Source of the DNA: Paracoccaceae bacterium
GTDB lineage: Bacteria; Pseudomonadota; Alphaproteobacteria; Rhodobacterales; Rhodobacteraceae
Length of the DNA: 12,807 nt
Assembly (NCBI GenBank): GCA_025458985.1
Contig: JALORM010000015.1
Coordinates: 1 to 12,807, forward strand
Reading direction: 5' to 3'
Under the pieces are notes generated by a model. The model was not told the DNA's origin. It worked only from the letters and a program-made list of their open reading frames with translations, and did not search any database. Made by a program: the position numbers and the translations under genes. This document shows positions 6,222-12,807 of the stretch, piece after piece (position 1 is the stretch's first letter; each line of letters begins with the position of its first letter).

Positions 6222-9200
6222 CGATGATGATCCTCGTGTAGGGGCCGGGGCCGAACGTCTGCGAGACCTGGGCGATTTCGATCGCGAAGCCCGGCGCGGC
6301 CGCGTCAGCGGCCTGCGCCGCCGCGGTGTAGATGTAGGCCGGCGTCGTGACAGATGCCTCACGCAGGATCGTGGCCGTCTGGACGACCCGAACCGCGTAG
6401 AGCTCGCCCTCCTCGCCCAAGGGAACTTCGACCGATGCCCAGCTGTCGCCATCGATCCGGGTGCGCCGGATCCAGGTCACCGCAAGGTCGCCGTTTGGCA
6501 GTCGCGCTGCGCGGAGATGTGCAGGGGCGTAGGGCCGCAGTCCGGCCCCGTCGAACGCCTCGACTACCTCGACGAACGAGGGGTCGTCGTTGGTACGTTG
6601 CCCGGGCCCGATACGATAGCTCCGCACCAGGCCCCGCGCCGAGACCGGCAGGTCGATCTGCTCCAGCGCGCCGTTGACCAGCACGAAGCTGCTGCCCGCC
6701 GGCCACTCCTCGGGCATCAGCCCATCCGTGCCGAGCTGCCCACGCAGACGGACCGACAGCTCGTAGACACCCGGCGCCACCAGCTCGGCGTCGCGAAACT
6801 GGAAAAGTTCCCAGTTGGCGGCCGATCCATCGCCGATCGCCGCGAGGTTGGCGCCGGCAAGCAGCGCCGCCTCTGTGGCCGAGGCGAGCGTACCCGATCC
6901 GATCCGCACCCGAAGAGGCTCACCCCGGTCGACAAGACCGGAGATTGCGGCTGGCAGAACGGTCTCGGTCACGCCAACCACGGCGCCCTGCCCGATCAGC
7001 GTGTTCAACTCGTATCCGGCGTCGCCGGTCGCCGACGAATAGACCGCCACGCTGCCGGGCCAGGGGTCGGCAGCCACCGCCAGGTGCGGGGCGTGCGGCA
7101 CCTCGACCCCCGTCAGCAGCGGCAGGTCCAGGAATTGCGGATAGACCGGCAGCGGCGGCGCGAAGGGCCTGAGCCCCGCGTTCTCCTCGACCGCATCGCT
7201 CGGGACCTGGGTCTCGGCCTCGACCCTCACCGCCTCGATCAGGCTCGCGCCCGCCTGCTCCACGCGGTCGATCCGGTAGGTCGCGCTGGTATCGCCGACA
7301 AGCAGGCGCACCACGTCGCCTGCACCCGTCGCCAGCGCCGAAGGCGGCAGGGCGAAGCGAACCGCGTCGCGGGCTACCCGCGACTCGGCCAGCCACCGCT
7401 CGACGATCGCGCGCCCTTCGGCCACGGTCAGCACCAGCGGAAGCTCCGAGGTCGAAACAGACAGCGTCCGCTCGTCGGGAAAGATCGCTTCGGCGGTGCG
7501 GGCCTCATAGTCCCCGTCCGCCTCGACATGCGTCAGCCTGACGCGCCCCGCGACCTCGGCCGCAGGGGCACGCACCGTCTCGATCGTCCCCCGCTGCTCG
7601 TCGGTCATCGCAAGATCATCGGGAACGATGTCCCGATCAGGGCGCCTGCCGCGGTTGCGGAAGATCAGTATGCCGTCGCGCTCGATTGCCTCGAAGCCGT
7701 AGGCCAGCATCAGGGGCTGCAGCACGGCACGCGCCCCGTCGACGTCCGACACGGAATAGCCGCGCACAAGCCCGAAAAGTCCCTCGACGTCGACCTCGTC
7801 GACCCCGGACCGGCCGCAGATCTCGGCCACGACGCTTCCCAGCGCCTGCGCGCTTGTCCGCCCGTTCAGCCAGTGGCCGCGGCGGTAGTTGCCCGCATCC
7901 GTCCACAGGTCCGACAAGGCCGGAAACTGCGGGAACGGCCGGGCATCCCATGCCCAGGCATGGGCGCGCGCAAGGTCGATCATCGGGCCGCCATAGACGT
8001 CCGAAACCGGATTCACCCCGGGCTCGCCCCAATGGCCCAGCACGGCCCTGTAGTATTGCGCCTGGATCAGGTCGTCGCGGGTGCCGTTCGAGAACCGGGG
8101 CAGCGCCGATTCCGATGACTTCGCGTCCAGGAACTTGTTCGGCTCGTTCGTCGCCTTGTCCAGCGCAGGGCAGCCCAGCTCGGTGAACCAGACCGGTTTC
8201 GACCGCGGCACCCAGGCCGTGGGCGACGGCTGCCGCACTCCGCCGATCCGCTCGTGGTGCGGGTTGCTCCACCAGCTTCGGATGTCCTTGTATCGGAAGA
8301 TCCATGGCTCGCCATAAGCGCCATCCTCGATCGGAAGGCGAACCTGAAAGGCGCGGCCCGCCTCCGAGTCATAGTACCAGTCGTATCCCTCGCCGCCCTC
8401 GACATTGGCGCGCAGGTAGTCGAGCGCATAGATCGATCCAAAGGACGCATCCGCATGGTCGTCGCCGTCCCGCCAATCGGACACCGGCATGTAGTTGTCG
8501 ATGCCGATGAAATCGATGTTGGGGTCGGACCAGAGCGGATCGAGATGGAAGTAGACGTTGCCGGACCCGTCCTGCGGCTGGTAGCCGAAGTACTCGGTCC
8601 AGTCGGCGGCATAGCCGATCCGAGTTGCGGGCCCGAGGATCGACCGCACGTCTGCGGCAAGCGTCTTCAGCGCCGCGACGGCCGGGAAGGTCCCGCCCGG
8701 GCCGCGAATCTGTGTGAGCCCGCGCATCTCCGACCCGATGCAGAACGCATCCACCCCCCCCGCCGCCACGCAGAGATGGGCATAGTGCAGGATCATCCGG
8801 CGCAGGCCCCAGTCGGCCGGTCCCGTGTAGGTGACACCCGAAGGCCCGGTCACGAACTGGTTGGGCTGGGCTGTGCCGAAGAAGGCCGCCACTTCCGCCA
8901 CTGCGGCCGCGGAACCGTCGGGCGACCCGGCAAGGCCGGGCGCAAGCGACGTCGTGATCCGCCCGCGCCAGGGAAGCGCCGGCTGGCCGGTGCCGCCGGT
9001 CAGCGGATCGGGCAGCAGGTTGCCGGGCAACTGCTCCATCAGCAGGAACGGATAGAACACGGCCTTCTGTCCGCGTTCGCGGATCGAGATGAGCGCCTCC
9101 ATCACCGAGCGGTCGGCCGGCGTGCCGCCGTAGATCGACGCACCGTCCAGCTGCGGAATGACCTGCGCCTGCGCCCGCGTCACGCCCGAGACCTGCCAGG

Positions 9201-10137
9201 GCATGCCAACCCCGTCGACTTGGGTCTGCTCGACCTTCGGTCGGATCTCGCAGCTTGCGCAGCGCAGGTCGTTGGCGAACCACGAGACCACCGTCACCAC
9301 CGACTGAACCTGCGGCAGCTCATCGGCCAGCGCATCCATCGACACGGTGAAGTCAGTCCCCCCGGCCGAGGCATGCACGTTGGCCGTGCGATTCACCCCA
9401 GGGGCCTCCGAGTAGTGCACCGGCGTCGTGGCCAGCAGGTATTCACCCGTGCCCGGAACGAGGGCGACGCCCTGCAGCAGGTCGCGCAGCCCGGCCGGCG
9501 CACCGGATCCGCCCCTGGCGGGCCGCACGACCTCGAAGGTCATCTGCGGAATCCGGTTCCCGAACGGGGTCAGGTCGAGGTCCTCGAAGACCACGTAGGC
9601 GATGCCGCGATAGGCCGGCGCGAAGGCAGCGCCCTCCACGGCCGCGATCTTGGGGTCGGGAAGCTGGTCCTCGCTGCCGGCGTAAACCCGCATGTTGAGC
9701 ATATCACGGGCGACCTCCACTCCGTCGGCCCAGATCCGGCCCACGCGCGTGATCTCGCCCTCGCAAAGGGCCACCGCCATGCTGATGCTGTAGGAATAGC
9801 TGCGCGTCTCCGGCTGCTTCGGGGCACCCTTTCCCGATCCGCCGCTGCGCGACACGGTCTCCAGGAAGCGTGTCGCCCAGATCACCTGTCCGGCAACCCG
9901 CGTCCGGCCCCACACCTGACCGACCGGCGCGCCCTCGCTTGCGCCCATCAGGCGGAACCGCTCGACCTTGCCGGTCTCGACCACGCCCGACCCCGTGCCG
10001 AGCAACTTCTGGTCGATCACGCGCCCGACCGTGGCACCCACCGCCCGGCCGATGACCGCGGCAGACAGGCCCAGGACGCTGCCGCCGATGCTGCCGCCGA
10101 CGGCGGCGCCCACCGCGGAAAGTACGATCGTTGCCAT
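6214..10137 (-). CDS. GTA megatron protein g15 (tail fibre/host-specificity, TIM-barrel)
   Basis: This 1307-residue protein corresponds to RcGTA g15, the large central tail-tip protein, related to phage lambda J; its length is normal. The N-terminus (about 1-50) is Gly/Ala-rich with small-residue hydrophobic repeats. A hub-like region follows, with a CASC pair at 293-296. A glycosidase-like TIM barrel (GTA TIM domain) spans about 340-700, with two candidate acidic residues: E470 in IGSEMRG and E653 in WFTELGCP. A phage-tail_3-like domain covers about 760-960, and the C-terminal part contains a fibronectin-III-like segment (about 1195-1260). The ATG at 10137 has GGAGG at good spacing and overlaps the g14 stop by one base; the frame runs upstream into g14 without a better start. 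The role in binding or penetrating the envelope of the recipient is inferred from the family. Confidence 0.95.
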   Translation of the reverse strand: MATIVLSAVGAAVGGSIGGSVLGLSAAVIGRAVGATVGRVIDQKLLGTGSGVVETGKVERFRLMGASEGAPVGQVWGRTRVAGQVIWATRFLETVSRSGGSGKGAPKQPETRSYSYSISMAVALCEGEITRVGRIWADGVEVARDMLNMRVYAGSEDQLPDPKIAAVEGAAFAPAYRGIAYVVFEDLDLTPFGNRIPQMTFEVVRPARGGSGAPAGLRDLLQGVALVPGTGEYLLATTPVHYSEAPGVNRTANVHASAGGTDFTVSMDALADELPQVQSVVTVVSWFANDLRCASCEIRPKVEQTQVDGVGMPWQVSGVTRAQAQVIPQLDGASIYGGTPADRSVMEALISIRERGQKAVFYPFLLMEQLPGNLLPDPLTGGTGQPALPWRGRITTSLAPGLAGSPDGSAAAVAEVAAFFGTAQPNQFVTGPSGVTYTGPADWGLRRMILHYAHLCVAAGGVDAFCIGSEMRGLTQIRGPGGTFPAVAALKTLAADVRSILGPATRIGYAADWTEYFGYQPQDGSGNVYFHLDPLWSDPNIDFIGIDNYMPVSDWRDGDDHADASFGSIYALDYLRANVEGGEGYDWYYDSEAGRAFQVRLPIEDGAYGEPWIFRYKDIRSWWSNPHHERIGGVRQPSPTAWVPRSKPVWFTELGCPALDKATNEPNKFLDAKSSESALPRFSNGTRDDLIQAQYYRAVLGHWGEPGVNPVSDVYGGPMIDLARAHAWAWDARPFPQFPALSDLWTDAGNYRRGHWLNGRTSAQALGSVVAEICGRSGVDEVDVEGLFGLVRGYSVSDVDGARAVLQPLMLAYGFEAIERDGILIFRNRGRRPDRDIVPDDLAMTDEQRGTIETVRAPAAEVAGRVRLTHVEADGDYEARTAEAIFPDERTLSVSTSELPLVLTVAEGRAIVERWLAESRVARDAVRFALPPSALATGAGDVVRLLVGDTSATYRIDRVEQAGASLIEAVRVEAETQVPSDAVEENAGLRPFAPPLPVYPQFLDLPLLTGVEVPHAPHLAVAADPWPGSVAVYSSATGDAGYELNTLIGQGAVVGVTETVLPAAISGLVDRGEPLRVRIGSGTLASATEAALLAGANLAAIGDGSAANWELFQFRDAELVAPGVYELSVRLRGQLGTDGLMPEEWPAGSSFVLVNGALEQIDLPVSARGLVRSYRIGPGQRTNDDPSFVEVVEAFDGAGLRPYAPAHLRAARLPNGDLAVTWIRRTRIDGDSWASVEVPLGEEGELYAVRVVQTATILREASVTTPAYIYTAAAQAADAAAPGFAIEIAQVSQTFGPGPYTRIIIDA

Positions 10138-10583
10138 CAGCGAACCTCCTCGGGAAATGCGAACCGCGCCGCGATCCGCCGCGCCCATGGCGCCGACAGC
10201 GGACTCTCGACCACCCCGTGGCCTGAGTAGGAATGTACGAAGCTCGCGGCTCCGCCGCTGCCGGCGGCGATCCCGAGATGCTTGGCCACCGTCCCGTCCC
10301 GCATCCGGAACAGGATGACATCGCCGTGGTCGGGCACGCGGCCCGGCCGCGGCACCAGGTGCCGCAGCGCAGCCTGCCACAGGACTTCCTCGCGCCCCGG
10401 CTCGGCCCAGTCGGCCGTATAGGCCGGCACCGCCTCGGGCTCGGCCCCGTAGAGCTCGCGCCAGACCCCCCGGATCAGCCCCAGGCAATCCGCCCCCGCC
10501 CCCTTGGTGGCCGCCTGGTGACGGTAGGGCGTTCCGATCCAGCCGCGGGCGGCGGTGACGGCGCGGTCGGCCAGCGCACTCAT
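10137..10583 (-). CDS. GTA NlpC/P60 cell-wall peptidase g14
   Basis: This 148-residue cysteine peptidase of the NlpC/P60 family corresponds to RcGTA g14, the tail-associated enzyme thought to cut peptidoglycan during DNA delivery. The catalytic cysteine is C33 in GADCLGL, the histidine is H102 in AKHLGI, and H117 in FVHSY is the likely third residue. The conserved GDVILF strand precedes the histidine. There is no signal peptide, as expected for a virion component. The chosen ATG at 10583 overlaps the g13 stop as ATGA. The longer frame to 10787 reads through g13 and begins with sequence that looks like a shadow. Family call and catalytic residues are clear. Confidence 0.94.
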   Translation of the reverse strand: MSALADRAVTAARGWIGTPYRHQAATKGAGADCLGLIRGVWRELYGAEPEAVPAYTADWAEPGREEVLWQAALRHLVPRPGRVPDHGDVILFRMRDGTVAKHLGIAAGSGGAASFVHSYSGHGVVESPLSAPWARRIAARFAFPEEVR

Positions 10584-11473
10584 GCGCGCACGTTCCGGCT
10601 GCCGCCCGTATTCGCGGCCGAACGGACGGGATAGCTCATCAGCCAGTCTTCGCCCGGGATGTCGGGAAATCCGCGGAAATTGAGGAAGTTCTGGAACTTC
10701 AGCCTGCAGGTGTCCGCCCGCTTGTCGCAGCCCGCCTCGATCCGCACCATGTCGCCCGGCGCGATCGGCAAGGCGATTGCCTCCCACAACTCGATCTGGC
10801 GGCCGCCGCCGGTCGCCCGGTCATTCTTCACGACGCCCACCAGACCCTCCGCGCGCCCGCTCAGCACCCGGAACCGCCCGCGCTCGAACCAGCGGTCGTC
10901 GAAACCCGCGACCGACGCAAAGCGGAAGATGCGGCGGTCCTCGACCACCTCGACCGATCGCTCGGTCGCATAGCCCGGGGTCGTGAGGTCGAACCGGCAA
11001 CCGGCATCGCCCAGGATCGCGGCGCACTGCTTCTGGTAGACCCGGCCCTGGGGCTGGTTCAGCGCCTCGGTAAGCCCGCGCAACTCGGCTTCGAACGCGC
11101 CGCCCGCCCGCGCCACCTCGCCGACGGTGCCGCGGAACTGCAGCACGCGGTCGCCGACCTCTGCCCAGTTGACCAGCCAGGCCCGCACCTCGGCATTGTC
11201 GTAGCGCCCTGCGAGGATGTCCTCCTCCGTCAGGCTCGCATCCGACAGCGCCCCCAGCGCCTCGCTGTTGTCGACAGACAGCCCGGTCGTCTGCTGCAGC
11301 GCCCGCGCGGTCAGACCGGTGTCGGCCCGGAACTCGATGCCCTCGAACGACAGCGTCCGGTCGTGATCGGTGAACCCGAACACCTGCCCGTCGGTCCGCA
11401 CCAACGCCCAGCACCGGCAGACCGTGGTCGCACCGCTGGCAAGGTGCGCGGCAAAGCTCTCGGAAAGCGGCAT
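10580..11473 (-). CDS. GTA tail hub protein g13 (DUF2163/BR0599 family)
   Basis: This 297-residue protein matches the phage DUF2163/TIGR02218 family, equivalent to RcGTA g13, the hub that joins the distal tail to the megatron. The N-terminal domain (about 1-140) carries TTVCRCWALVRTDG and GFTDHDRTL, both typical. The C-terminal domain (about 165-275) contains EGLVGVVKNDR and MVRIEAGCDK. Four cysteines stand out: C150 and C159 (spacing x8) and C249 and C256 (spacing x6), the pattern that binds a [4Fe-4S] cluster in lambda gpL-like hubs. The ATG at 11473 overlaps the g12 stop (TGATG), with GGAGGT about nine bases upstream inside g12. Iron-sulfur binding is inferred from cysteine spacing, not shown here. 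Confidence 0.93.
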   Translation of the reverse strand: MPLSESFAAHLASGATTVCRCWALVRTDGQVFGFTDHDRTLSFEGIEFRADTGLTARALQQTTGLSVDNSEALGALSDASLTEEDILAGRYDNAEVRAWLVNWAEVGDRVLQFRGTVGEVARAGGAFEAELRGLTEALNQPQGRVYQKQCAAILGDAGCRFDLTTPGYATERSVEVVEDRRIFRFASVAGFDDRWFERGRFRVLSGRAEGLVGVVKNDRATGGGRQIELWEAIALPIAPGDMVRIEAGCDKRADTCRLKFQNFLNFRGFPDIPGEDWLMSYPVRSAANTGGSRNVRA

Positions 11474-12105
11474 CAGACCCGCACCTCCACCACCGGCACC
11501 GTCGGCACCTCACCCGCCTGGAAACTCGCGACCGAGGTCTGGATGCCGTCTGTGTCGAACCGCACCGGAACGTCGAACTCGAAGCCGGCGCTGACCTCGG
11601 CACCGATGTCCGGTGCCTCGAAGAAGGTGACAAGCCCGCGCTCGTAGTCGACCGTGTAGTTGACCGTCTCCACCAGCGCATCGCCGGTCAGGCCGACGCG
11701 CACGGTGCCAAGGACCGGCTTCACGATCGGCCGGACATAGTCCTCAAGCCCCGACTGATAGCGCTTGGTCAGCTGGAAGGTCGCCGTCTGCCCGTCGCCT
11801 GCGCCGATGATCTGGTCGCGGAAGTCCACCTCGCGCGACGGCAGGCAGGACTTGTAATCCGACCAGTCCTTCCAGCGGAACCCGAACAGGCGCCCGCGCC
11901 GTGCCTCGAAGAAGGCGATCAGCGCCTCGACGTCGTCCAGGCTGCGCAGACCGACGCCCGCGTCGTAGCGCCGGCGCGAATGCGCCCAGGGCGTGTTGCG
12001 CTCCTCGAAGCCGTTGGCCAGCGTCACCACCTCGGTGCGCCGCTCCGGGCCCCCGACCGAGCCGAAGCTCAGGTTCGCGGGAAACCTGATCTCGTGAAAT
12101 CCCAT
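11473..12105 (-). CDS. GTA distal tail protein g12 (DUF2460/TIGR02217)
   Basis: This 210-residue protein belongs to the DUF2460/TIGR02217 phage family and corresponds to RcGTA g12, the distal tail protein that caps the tail tube and binds the hub. Recognisable parts are the start MGFHEIRFPANLSFGS, the segment HSRRRYDAGVGLRSLDDVEA, and FFEARRGRLFGFRWKDWSDY, all typical of the family. The second half is beta-rich (FQLTKRYQS, RPIVKPVLGTVRV, VETVNYTVDYERG). The ATG at 12105 has GAGGAG five to six bases upstream. Unlike the other junctions in this operon, a 114-bp non-coding gap separates it from g11. No frame damage is seen. Confidence 0.94.
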   Translation of the reverse strand: MGFHEIRFPANLSFGSVGGPERRTEVVTLANGFEERNTPWAHSRRRYDAGVGLRSLDDVEALIAFFEARRGRLFGFRWKDWSDYKSCLPSREVDFRDQIIGAGDGQTATFQLTKRYQSGLEDYVRPIVKPVLGTVRVGLTGDALVETVNYTVDYERGLVTFFEAPDIGAEVSAGFEFDVPVRFDTDGIQTSVASFQAGEVPTVPVVEVRV

Positions 12106-12219
12106 GTTCGCTCCTCGCCCTTGGCGCAGGACCGGCGGAGGCGCCGCCTCCGGGCAGCCCCTTCGCCCTGTCCGAATTCCTTGCGGGTGCCGGGGGCCGG
12201 TCCGCCCCCGCTCCCGCCA
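12106..12219 (-). other. Non-coding gap between g11 and g12 with two GC-rich hairpins
   Basis: This is the only non-overlapping junction in the visible GTA block apart from the operon's end. CGGAGGC (12136-12142) pairs with GCCTCCG (12146-12152), and CGGGGGC (12191-12197) pairs with GCCCCCG (12204-12210). Neither is followed by a T run. They may adjust mRNA processing or the relative amounts of the tail proteins. A frame opens at the g11 stop but runs on into g12 out of frame, so I do not call a gene. Confidence 0.55.
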
Positions 12220-12797
12220 TCAGCGGTTGCGCTGTCCGCGGCCAAGCGCGCGCGTCACCTGCGCCGCGATCTGGCCCTGGCTGCGGCGGAACCCCTCGAT
12301 GTCGGGCGTCGAGATGTTCATCACCACGTTCACCGGGCGTCCTCCGCCGGCCATCTGCACACCCAGACGTCCGTCCGCGCCGCGCGACAGCGGCATGATC
12401 GCCTCCGGCCCTGCCTCGCCCATCAGCCCGCGCCCGCCCCGCATCGGGAACATCGTGGGCGCGTTGACGATCCCGCCGTTCGCGAAAGGCACCACGCGCC
12501 CCTGGGCAAAGGACCCGCCCTTTGCGAAGGGTAGAAGGCCGCCCACGAAGTTCTCGATCCCGCCCGCGATCAACTGCCCGAAATGCTGCTGCACCGGACG
12601 GATCGCTGCCGAATAGGCCGCCTCCGAGATCGACATCGCCACAGACCCGCCACGTCGCGCCCCGTCGCGGCCATCGTGTCGCGCATCCGCGCGAGTTCAC
12701 CATCAAACGCGGCCGCCACGCCCTGCGCGCCCGAAAGGCTCGCCTCGAGCCCCCGGACCTGATCCTCGAGCCCGTCGAGCCCGTCCACCTCAAGCAT
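12220..12797 (-). pseudogene. GTA tape measure protein g11, broken by frameshift/deletion
   Basis: The C-terminal 139-140 residues (from GTG at 12642, frame of the stop at 12220) match GTA tape measure proteins: AAYSAAIRPVQQHFG, the FAKGG and FAQGR repeats, GLMGEAGPEAIMPLSRGADG, and the RSQGQIAAQ end. The N-terminal 52 residues (from ATG at 12797) also match the family start (a helical LEASLSGAQG region and DTMAATGRDVAGL), but lie in a different frame. The frames meet near 12642. The segment of about 25-30 residues usually between them in homologues (a FDG-x-VFDG-like and SDALR-like stretch) is absent. So a deletion of 3k+1 bases is the simplest explanation; the expected full length is about 220 residues. 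The start could lie slightly beyond the window. A sequencing or assembly error is possible. A shorter product starting at 12642 or 12636 could still be made. Confidence 0.75.
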
Positions 12798-12807
12798 CGT
12801 CCGTCCC

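Larger units (their letters stand above)
6214..12807 (-). mobile_element. Tail module of a Rhodobacterales gene transfer agent cluster (3' end)
   Basis: Five consecutive minus-strand genes follow the order g11-g12-g13-g14-g15 of the Rhodobacter capsulatus GTA, a domesticated prophage that packages random host DNA. The head and upstream tail genes would lie to the right of 12807. Gene junctions from g12 onward overlap by 1-8 bp, so the block is one transcriptional unit. There is no integrase, excisionase, attachment site or lysis gene in view, as expected for a GTA rather than an active prophage. The broken g11 raises doubt about whether this copy is functional. Confidence 0.9.

Noticed and set aside
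6205..8118. Long plus-strand open frame of 637 codons opposite g15
   Set aside because: It is antisense to a well-supported tail gene, Arg/His/Gly-rich and without any recognisable domain or ribosome binding site; this is typical of high-GC shadow frames.
8254..10230. Long plus-strand open frame of 658 codons opposite g15 and the end of g14
   Set aside because: Same reasoning: composition is that of a complementary-strand shadow, and the start has no context. The minus-strand g15 explains the whole interval.
11744..12793. Minus-strand frame of 349 codons through g11, the gap and g12
   Set aside because: It is a third-frame, Arg/Gly/Ala-rich read-through of known tail genes. It also supplies the apparent ORF in the 12106-12219 gap, so that was not called either.
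12220..12797. Programmed ribosomal frameshift as the reason for the two g11 frames
   Set aside because: Programmed frameshifts occur in tail assembly chaperone genes, not tape measures. No slippery heptamer is visible at the junction, and a shift alone would not restore the missing middle segment.

Overview
The window is high-GC DNA, roughly two-thirds G+C by eye, with tightly packed genes and strong GGAGG-type ribosome binding sites. The gene content points to an alphaproteobacterium of the Rhodobacterales (Rhodobacteraceae/Roseobacteraceae type). The diagnostic part is the right half: a run of minus-strand genes in the exact order of the tail end of the Rhodobacter capsulatus-type gene transfer agent (GTA): tape measure (g11), distal tail protein (g12), hub protein (g13), NlpC/P60 cell-wall peptidase (g14) and the very long 'megatron' tail-fibre/host-specificity protein (g15). 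It is followed by a DUF2793 gene and a small conserved-looking ORF in the same transcriptional unit.

Layout from left to right. (1) 1-861, plus strand: an EamA/DMT-type permease whose start lies outside the window; its 3' end overlaps the next gene by 17 bp. (2) 845-2920, minus strand: a two-gene unit, a HerA-like DUF853 ATPase followed after 3 bp by a GNAT acetyltransferase. (3) 2921-3322: a divergent intergenic region with a candidate promoter for the ATPase gene on the minus strand, a candidate short RNA (promoter, small hairpin, strong intrinsic terminator) on the plus strand, and a candidate promoter for the next gene. (4) 3323-4060, plus strand: an exported IalB-family protein. (5) 4061-4320: a convergent intergenic region with several hairpins and no gene. 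(6) 4321-5130, minus strand: cysE, serine O-acetyltransferase, with its own likely promoter and a perfect inverted repeat upstream. (7) 5206-12797, minus strand: the GTA tail module and its two downstream genes, whose start and stop codons overlap at almost every junction from g12 onward.

The GTA genes together build the tail of a small phage-like particle that packages host DNA. The tape measure sets tail length; g12, g13 and g15 form the baseplate and fibre; g14 cuts peptidoglycan during DNA entry. The most unusual point is that the g11 reading frame is broken. Its N-terminal and C-terminal parts lie in different frames, and the middle segment expected from homologues is missing, which looks like an internal deletion of 3k+1 bases (or an assembly error). 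If real, this locus would not make a normal tape measure protein.

No CRISPR array, tRNA, rRNA, insertion sequence or integrase is visible. I did not find an unmistakably new multi-gene system. The best leads are the broken g11, the candidate small RNA at 3141-3211, the four-cysteine pattern in g13, and the two uncharacterised genes attached to the end of the GTA operon.
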